This document shows, piece after piece, positions 37,101 through 43,226 of a stretch of DNA of 43,226 bases. Each line of letters opens with the position of its first letter. The first letter of the stretch is position 1. This stretch comes from Condylostoma magnum (lineage: Eukaryota > Ciliophora > Heterotrichea > Heterotrichida > Condylostomatidae), in contig CAKKTI010000158.1 in NCBI GenBank assembly GCA_920105805.1, positions 1 to 43,226 of the forward strand, written 5' to 3'. The position numbers were made by a program, and so were the translations under genes. The notes below the pieces were generated by a model, which made no database searches, was not told where the DNA came from, and saw only the letters and a list, made by a program, of their open reading frames with translations.

Positions 37101-39546
37101 TCTGAGTCTAATTGAAAGTATTCTAATGAGTAAAATACAAAATATAACAACTTTGCCAAAACTTAATTTTAGGCTGACACTTCCCCCTTTAATATCATGT
37201 AATATTCAATTATTCGAGTTTTTAGTTGCTGCGTTGCAATCTCATCCTTGTTATTTAGCAGAAATCATCAAACTTAATCCTAATCTACCTGCTGCTGAAA
37301 CTGCAGAAATTATTACTGGGATTTTCGGAGATTTAAGCGTTTCTAATGCAAAACTCAGAAGTTTAATGGCCTTGTATAAACTAGTACTATAAAACACTAT
37401 ATTCAGTGCAAAAGACATGAAAAAATCACTCAGGATGAAAACAGGAGATCTATCTTCTTACTTATATTTCAAAGTTCTTAATAGTCAAGAGTGTAATATC
37501 AGATTTTTCAGAGCTTTGGTGGGTGAGATTTTTAAGATAATATACGAAGAGACAAAAGATTTCGCTGTTTCATTGCAAAAAACTGCAAAGAACTCAGATG
37601 ATGAGGAAAAACATGTAGCATTTGAAAACGACAACTCAGATGATAGCATAAACGAAAACTATAAAAGAATAATGAAAATCAGCGATACAGCCGGATATGC
37701 CCTAGATTTTAAATCACTAGAAGAAATGGATAACCCTTCACCTGATATACAAAGACTTATAATAAACAGAAAGAAAAAGTTCGATAGAGTAGGAAATAAA
37801 ATAATTGAATTAGTCATAGGTGCCTTGAGACATCTTCCTAAATTTAGATAAAGATTTACTAGTGATATTAAACTTAGTGACGAGGTCAAATTCATGTTTA
37901 AAGAAATTCCAAACCTGTTTAACCTGAAATTCGGGTAAAATGTGAATGCAGATCAGCCAAAGGTTTTAAAATCTAAAATTGTTGGATTATTCTTCCAGCC
38001 GCTTTTAGAATTACTGAAAGAACCTGTCAATTTAAAGAAAATGCATTTTGATGAAGTCTAGCGTAGTCTTATAGAAGCACAAATACCGGGCAATTATGGG
38101 TTTGAGTAGTTCATTAGAGAGCATGCTGTTAATATTTAATGTGTAGGCAGTTTTATAGAATAGGTATGCGAGAGATCTCGCCTTCTGAATCTCACTGAAG
38201 ACATAGATCTTATAATAGAAAACATTTCCCACGATTTAACTGATGTCCCTGATTTCGAAATGGCTGATTTGATGCTTGCAGATTTACTTAAAAACAGTTT
38301 AGAACATGAAAATCCTAAAGTAAGTTGCTCAGTGGAAAATCTTTTATAATTATATATACTGTTGTTTAACAACTTAGATAATATAAAGAACAGATTTTCC
38401 TAGGAAGATCCAGTTGTTCTTATACTGGAAAATCTAGGGGATGCCTCAATCATTTTATAAAAAGCTAAGGAAAAGGGTAATCACACGTATATGATTAACT
38501 TAGATATTCCAAGCAGGTGGCTATTAGCTGAAAGAGCTATTAGGTCTTGTGTAGAATGCTAAACTCCCTTAACTTATTCCTTACTAAACGACTCCACTGT
38601 GCAAAACAAAATGATTCCCTTATCAGTTTCTACCAATTGGAATTGCTTTAATTGCGGAAACCTGTAAGACGGCTGGCATATGGGATGTTAGGAATGTGAT
38701 AACTTAAGAAGAGATTTTCCCAAGGAGTCTTTATTTAAATTTTTTATCCCTACGTATTCAAGCAATGAATTATATGAGTTCTAAGAAATTCTAGCCACAT
38801 TGCCTCCCATTCCAACGCATATTCCTCTATATGCCTACCTTGAAAGTTATGTTAATAAGCTGTAGCCTGGGGCACCTCTACATACTAAGTTAATAAACTT
38901 CTTCAAGGCTATAAAAGAAGGACCAGTTTCTTCCGGAAACAATGCACCCAAAAAGAACATAGCTGCTCTAGAGTACTAGGCAACCTTTGAATTCAATAAC
39001 AGAGCTGCCCATAGAGGATATCTCAGCTCTCTTTATAACATGTTGCATGAAATTGAAGAGTTTATAAGACTAGAAATGCTGCAATTCTAGAAAAATACGA
39101 TCACAATACTGACTTAAACAGCTGAAAAGATTAAATCTGGGAGCGTGAATTAAAAAGTAAGTCAAACTGCTAAGTAAATTATGCACAAGGCGTAAGGAAG
39201 GTTCACTATTACTTATCTAATGCGCAAGAAAATACTACACTCTATAGATCTGCCTGAGAGTTTGTAGAAAAAGACTATGATGCTTTTCACTGAGAGGAAC
39301 AACGGTGGATTCTTCATAAGAGTTGTACTACATGAAAGCAGAGACTGGCTATGTGTTCCTAGAGCTCCCCGCGAGGTGAAATTGCTGGGATTTGATATAA
39401 CTGCTGAAAAAATAAGAGAAATGAGGAGAACTATGAACTCAAGGGCTCAAACATCCTTTGAATCTGATAAAATTACATTTAATGTATTCGAATTCATAGG
39501 GCTGATTGGACAATTACTGGGAAGAGCTCTTGAGAAGATTAGTTAG
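34129..39546 (+). CDS. RCC1-repeat protein fused to IQGAP-like RasGAP
   Basis: 1805 residues in one uninterrupted frame. Residues about 1-900 are RCC1 beta-propeller repeats (CGDSHTLAI, YAWGSNSYGQLGQG, IAAGHSHSACL, WAWGNSKNGRLG, SWGDNSVGQLGIG), probably two propellers. They are split by a helical insert with an EF-like patch (NRADQNGLLLFKEF). The rest resembles the GAP-related half of IQGAP: LRSLMALYKLVL and NIRFFRALVGEIFKIIYEE in the RasGAP fold, then an IQGAP-type C-terminal domain (LPESLQKKTMMLF; EFIGLIGQLLGRALEKIS). A Cys-rich insert (CVECQ; CFNCGN; CQECDN, about 1470-1520) may bind zinc. RCC1 domains can be Ran-type exchange factors, so this may couple GEF-like and GAP-like modules. TGA as Trp and TAA/TAG as Gln are clearest here. 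It ends at the TAG at 39544, 7 bases before EXOSC2. An alternative start is the ATG at 34138. Confidence 0.85.
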
Positions 39547-39553
39547 TTTATAA

Positions 39554-40363
39554 ATGGATTCATAGTTAGTAGTGCCTGGGGATAGAATTCAGTGTGATTC
39601 TGATATAGTACCGTAAATTTCACTCAGAGGCATTGGAACCAAGAAGCAGTATGGGGAGATCATTGCAACTAAGTTGGGTAGGGTTAACATTTTCAATAGA
39701 ATTGTGTGTGTATAAGCAGCTAGTTCTCGTTTTGAAGGCGGAACAGGGAATGTTGTAATAGGAAGAATTGAATCTGTAGGAAATTTAAGATGAAAAGTTG
39801 ACATTGGAGCAACATAACTAGCTACTTTACACTTGTCAAGTGTTGATATGCCGTCTGGGGAAATTAGGATAAGATCAGAGGAGGATCAGCTTAAAATGCG
39901 GGAATTTTTTAACTAGGAGGAGCTTCTTAGTGTAAGTTTTACTTAGGCTGATATACAGTAGGTTAAATAGGAGAATAAAAGCATTATTTTAAGCATGAGG
40001 AATAAAAGATTCGGAAAACTTAAAAACGGAGTTTTAGTTAAGGTTGATCACTCTTTGATTGGATTTTTTGAAACACATTTTGTATAGTTGGAGTCAGGAG
40101 CCTCGGCTGTTATTGGGGATAATGGATGGATTTGAGTGTATTCAGAATAGAATTAAGATGGGAATGTACCAATTAACCTAAGGAGAGTGATTGTTAGGAC
40201 TAGTAATGTGTTAAAGTTAATGGCTGCAGCTAGAGTTGTTATTACTTTATAGGATATAAATATAGCTTATGATATTACTATTGATATTAATTTAGATTAA
40301 ATGCTAAATGAGGAAGTTATAGGGCTATTGCAAGAGCATTTTAGTTAGATTATATTGTTTTAA
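39554..40363 (+). CDS. EXOSC2: Exosome subunit EXOSC2/Rrp4
   Basis: 269 residues. It follows Rrp4 closely: LVVPGDRIQ at the N-terminal domain; the S1 domain with GNVVIGRIESVGNLRWKVDI and LATLHLSSVDMPSGEIR; LKMREFF; and a KH-type C-terminal domain including RFGKLKNGVLVKV, ETHF and IGDNGWIWVY. Both conserved Trp in RWKVD and GWIWV include TGA. Rrp4 is one of the three cap proteins that guide RNA into the exosome for 3'-5' processing and decay. It starts 7 bases after the RCC1-RasGAP stop and ends at a TAA (40361), two bases before the next ATG, with no TGA available nearby. Confidence 0.92.
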
Positions 40364-40365
40364 AT

Positions 40366-40703
40366 ATGTACACTGATTAAAGGCAGAATTATAATGAGTG
40401 GCTTTATCATTCGTAGAATCCGTCAGAAGAGTCTGTTAATGATTAGTCCAAGTAAAATATTGATTAAAAGGTTGTTTAATAGGCGGAAAGCTTTCTGTAA
40501 GATTATATAGAGTAAAGTGTAAGGTTAATTAGATTTAAGCTAACTTAAATATGCATAAAGAGATGGTTTTTGAAGTCGTAAGAGCAAGCAATGAAAACAA
40601 AGACTTAAAAAAGGAGTTGCAATTCTGTGTTAAGAATATCAAGAGGATTAATGATTTAAATAGTTAATTATTAGTTTAACACCTGAGTGTGATACTTACA
40701 TAG
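40366..40703 (+). CDS. Small helical protein, one 14-base intron
   Basis: 107 residues from exons 40366-40518 and 40533-40703. It starts two bases after the EXOSC2 stop. Exon 1 is acidic and Gln-rich (NEWLYHSQNPSEESVND); exon 2 is a coiled-coil-like helix (NENKDLKKELQFCVKNIKRI). No family is recognised. Exon 1 without splicing runs into less plausible sequence; removing the 14-base intron joins the two good frames in phase 0. It stops at the TAG at 40701, with a TAA two codons later. Confidence 0.55.
40519..40532 (+). other. 14-base spliceosomal intron (GT-AG)
   Basis: GTAAGGTTAATTAG lies between codons AGT and ATT (phase 0). It differs from the intron at 20775-20788 at only two positions and likewise repairs the frame when exactly 14 bases are removed. 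A 16-base alternative starting at the upstream GTGT does not give the downstream frame. Confidence 0.7.
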
Positions 40704-41612
40704 AATGATTAATTTTACTATAGCAAAAGATAATATAAAAGCATTCTTTCAATAAACTTTTAACCTTTTTACTAATTATTTATCTAATAAGTTGCATAAC
40801 TCTGATATTAAGTTTTTAAGCTCAATAGACGGTATTAATATTTTGTAATTTGTATTGTAAAATTATCTTCTATTCGTTTTCTATATTATTAAATCATGAT
40901 ACTCACTTTTTCCTTACTTTTTGTTATGCATCTTATAGTATATAAGCTCGTTTTTATAATAAAGTAAGATTTCGAAAGGAGATTTTACACTTTTTAGAAT
41001 TATTTGATTAGTATCTTACTATTTATGCTGAAGTCTATGGCAAATTTATCTACCAAATAAAATTATTTACTTTTCAATCTAATTAATATACAAGTACTTT
41101 AATAACGAATACAGTGATTACTGTTTATATTTCAAATCATTATCAATAAACTCTAATTTAAAGGGCATAATAGCCATTTTTGTTTGTTATGGTTGTAAAG
41201 AAGTTATAAACTACATATCAATACCACCTTTAGTAAAAATCATACTTCTATTTATGTATCTAAAATTACATTATGGGAAAATTATATTATACTCTTAATC
41301 AAAAATCAAAAAGTAATAAGGATATTAATCCTCCTGCCTATTAATGCAAGCAAGTGTGATTACATCTTAATCCCATGATGAAATTACTAAGGTATCAGAA
41401 ATGCATAAAAGGCTTATACAAATGTTAAATTACTACAGTTATCCTTGTAATAAGTCTAAAATATTATAAGGAGAATAACTACAGTTTAATGTAAATTAAA
41501 TCTAAGGTATGAAGCTAGTATGATTACTATTATTAAAGTGATTAATGTACTTTTAACGCATAATCAGTGTATCATCGAATTAATCTGTTTTATAACCAGA
41601 GAAGTCAATTTA
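40704..41612. other. Long non-coding AT-rich region
   Basis: About 0.9 kb between the small protein and the kelch stop, the longest gene-free stretch. Sense-read frames exist everywhere because stops are rare, but composition is intergenic: runs of A/T and no conserved motif. The best candidate is an ATG at 41273 (MGKLYYTLNQKSKSNK...), about 95 codons, which I do not consider supported. No tRNA arms or repeats were seen. Confidence 0.5.
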
Positions 41613-42935
41613 CTATTTTTTCGGTACTTTTATAACTTACCCATTTCTTACATTCCTCATTCCAAGAAAATCAATGACTACCAATGAAGACTAAGCAAGT
41701 TTAATCAAAGATAATAAAACTTGAATATGATTCCTATAAAGCATTTTAAATTACCTAAGTGTTTAGTTGTTAAATCTCATTACTGAAAAATAGTTTACTT
41801 TAGGAAATGCTAAATCTGTAAATCTTCAATCCAATTTACAGATTTTTAAATTGTGTCCACATTCCCACTCTTTAGATTGACCAAATTACTGAAATTATGC
41901 TTGATTCATTATAAAGATCTAGATGCTTTTCTCTATACTTTTTGTACTACCAACTCCTCCTATAACGTATAATCTTTCATTATGCACAAAGCTTAAGGGC
42001 TGTAATCTTCCATTTATAGGAATTCTAGGAGTTATTTCCCGTCATATTCGGGCGGATAGATCAAAAATTCACATATCACTTAGAATCTAGTTCATTTATC
42101 CTTCTCCTCCATACATTATTAACAAAGTTTAATTGAAAGAACATAATATATTTCCCATCCTCTTTTAAGGTTTTCTGGTTTTAGATTCTAATAATTCTGA
42201 TATTATTTTATTATTTTCCAAAATAAATTAGTATAAGTCATTAAAATAGTTAACAGAATTACGATTTATTGCTTATCCTCCAAATAGATACATTGTATTA
42301 TTGATTTAAGTATATCCCATTTACTCTTTGAATTATGGCTTATTACCCTCTATTTAAAGTTTATTTCAAGTACAGCAATTTAAATCAAATTAGTAGCAAA
42401 ATTTAGTCAAAGAATAGGTTTAACTACCTCCAAATACAATCATCTTGTCATCTATAACCCAAGCAGCATGGTTGTTAATTCTTGATTAGATTTTACCCTT
42501 GAACTATTTACACTCTCAAGTTTTATTTCCTAGATCAAATTATCAAATATCTTTATGATATTATACTTACTATCCATATTTACTAGTTCCTCCAAAAAGT
42601 ATTAAATAATTGTTTCAGTGAACTAAAGTATGACCTTCTCTAGGTCCAGGTTAGCACGTCTTAATATAATCAATAACTTCTAATGTATCAAGATTTAAAA
42701 TGCACAAATCCTAAAGACTATTATTTTAATTGTCTAAACCCCCATAAAAATAAATATTGTTATCTAGTTTAACACCACTTGAAATTCACCTTTAACTAAG
42801 TTGCTAGTCATTTTAAAGTAATGTATTTTCTATATTACAATTATACTAATCTTAATCTAGCCTAATACCGTTTTATATTAGATCTAAAATGCTTTATGAT
42901 TTTAATTTTCTAAGAACTGCTATTTTATTAGACAT
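41613..42935 (-). CDS. Kelch-repeat protein
   Basis: 440 residues. At least five kelch repeats form a beta-propeller: NNIYFYGGL; GHTLVHWNNYLILFGG; NHAAWVIDDKMIVFGG; INNTMYLFGGQ; NQTLLIMYGGEG; NERLYVIGG. The repeat-ending Trp is a TGA in several (KDIWQFDL, KTWECK, CTWNKL, DMWIFDL), which firmly supports TGA as Trp. The N-terminus MSNKIAVLRKLKS is followed by a short helix; the C-terminal 110 or so residues are not kelch and are unrecognised. The frame is intact and ends at a tandem TAG TAA (41610-41615). The start follows TATATAATTAAA. Propeller partner is unknown. Confidence 0.82.
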
Positions 42936-43193
42936 TTTAATTATATACTAGGTAAAATCTAGGTTTCATATAATGATTAAGTTAAACATAGTTTAGCATA
43001 TTTATATTTTTCCTCTAAGTATTTGTCTTACTTTAAAATATAAGTTATTTTTCAATTTTGTCTAGCACACGTTACAATTTATATTAAGAAAAGGAGTAGG
43101 GAATAATTTAATTTATAAGATTTGAATTATTATTTCTATTAAAATCACAGCTTAATCTTTAAATCCAACAAATATATTTTCATTAAAAACTTG

Positions 43194-43226
43194 CCTTTTA
43201 AACTTTAATAAAATGGATAGTTAAAT
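43194..43226. repeat. Right terminal inverted repeat (subtelomeric)
   Basis: Inverted copy of bases 1-33 with two mismatches. Beyond the 33 bases the two chromosome ends diverge completely, so it is a short defined end element. The 258 bases between the kelch start and this repeat hold no gene that I can see. Confidence 0.8.

Noticed and set aside
41273-41560. ATG-started frame MGKLYYTLNQ...
   Set aside because: Composition is intergenic, no motif is seen, and long open frames are expected by chance when stop triplets count as sense.
1-43226. Karyorelict-type code with TGA as the only stop
   Set aside because: RB, SDR and F-BAR would form one fused protein, and the kinase, F-BAR and the 13409 gene would overlap neighbours by 77-275 bases.
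1-43226. Terminal inverted repeats as the ends of a giant transposon
   Set aside because: The interior is about two dozen ordinary host genes with no transposase or integrase, and the repeats coincide exactly with the ends of the window.
1-43226. tRNA genes in the intergenic stretches
   Set aside because: I looked for T-arm and acceptor patterns in the longer spacers and found none; a covariance-model scan would be decisive.

Overview
This 43.2-kb window looks like one macronuclear chromosome of a ciliate, probably a heterotrich close to Condylostoma. Three kinds of evidence support this. First, the genes only read if TAA and TAG mean glutamine and TGA means tryptophan. RCC1, WD40, kelch, ankyrin and exosome motifs place TGA exactly at conserved Trp and TAA/TAG at conserved Gln. 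Second, the same three triplets must also end genes, as in the context-dependent code described for Condylostoma (NCBI code 28). RB, SDR, F-BAR, the kinase and APC6 have no usable in-frame TGA and can only stop at TAA or TAG. Third, the first and last 33 bases are inverted copies of each other (31/33 identical), as expected for subtelomeric sequence with the telomeres trimmed off. No tRNA, rRNA, mobile element or CRISPR array was seen. The code assignment rests on reading the sequence; species assignment is inference.

Layout, left to right. 1-33: terminal repeat. 562-5103: a small basic protein and a TTLL-like protein with an IQ-rich tail (+). 5283-11965: a minus-strand set made of CFAP161 with EF-hands, a protein kinase and a large PAS/Tmc-like membrane protein. 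12418-13395: an ANTH-domain clathrin adaptor (+). 13409-20321: a very tight minus-strand run read in the order retinoblastoma protein, short-chain dehydrogenase, F-BAR protein, HCF101/Mrp-type P-loop protein and a small unknown protein. 20477-22958: an unknown protein with a 14-base intron and an EF-hand protein (+). 23088-24068: a coiled-coil protein (-). 24261-27587: a small MGC protein, an ankyrin protein, a doubtful small ORF and a saposin-type acid sphingomyelinase (+). 27604-29067: APC6/CDC16 (-). 29129-32566: a WD40/ion-channel fusion (+). 32570-34117: an unknown acidic protein (-). 34129-40703: an RCC1-RasGAP giant, exosome subunit EXOSC2 and a small protein with a second 14-base intron (+). 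41613-42935: a kelch protein (-). 43194-43226: terminal repeat.

The striking features are architectural. Same-strand neighbours are 1-15 bases apart in most cases, convergent stops are as little as 3 bases apart, and one divergent pair of start codons is 11 bases apart. Introns are nearly absent, and the two that are visible are 14 bases long with almost the same sequence. The gene content is ordinary cell biology: cilia (CFAP161, TTLL), cell cycle (RB, APC6), Fe-S assembly (HCF101), RNA decay (EXOSC2), membrane traffic (ANTH, F-BAR) and signalling (RCC1-RasGAP, channel, PAS protein). The chromosome therefore looks like a compact set of housekeeping genes rather than an accessory region.
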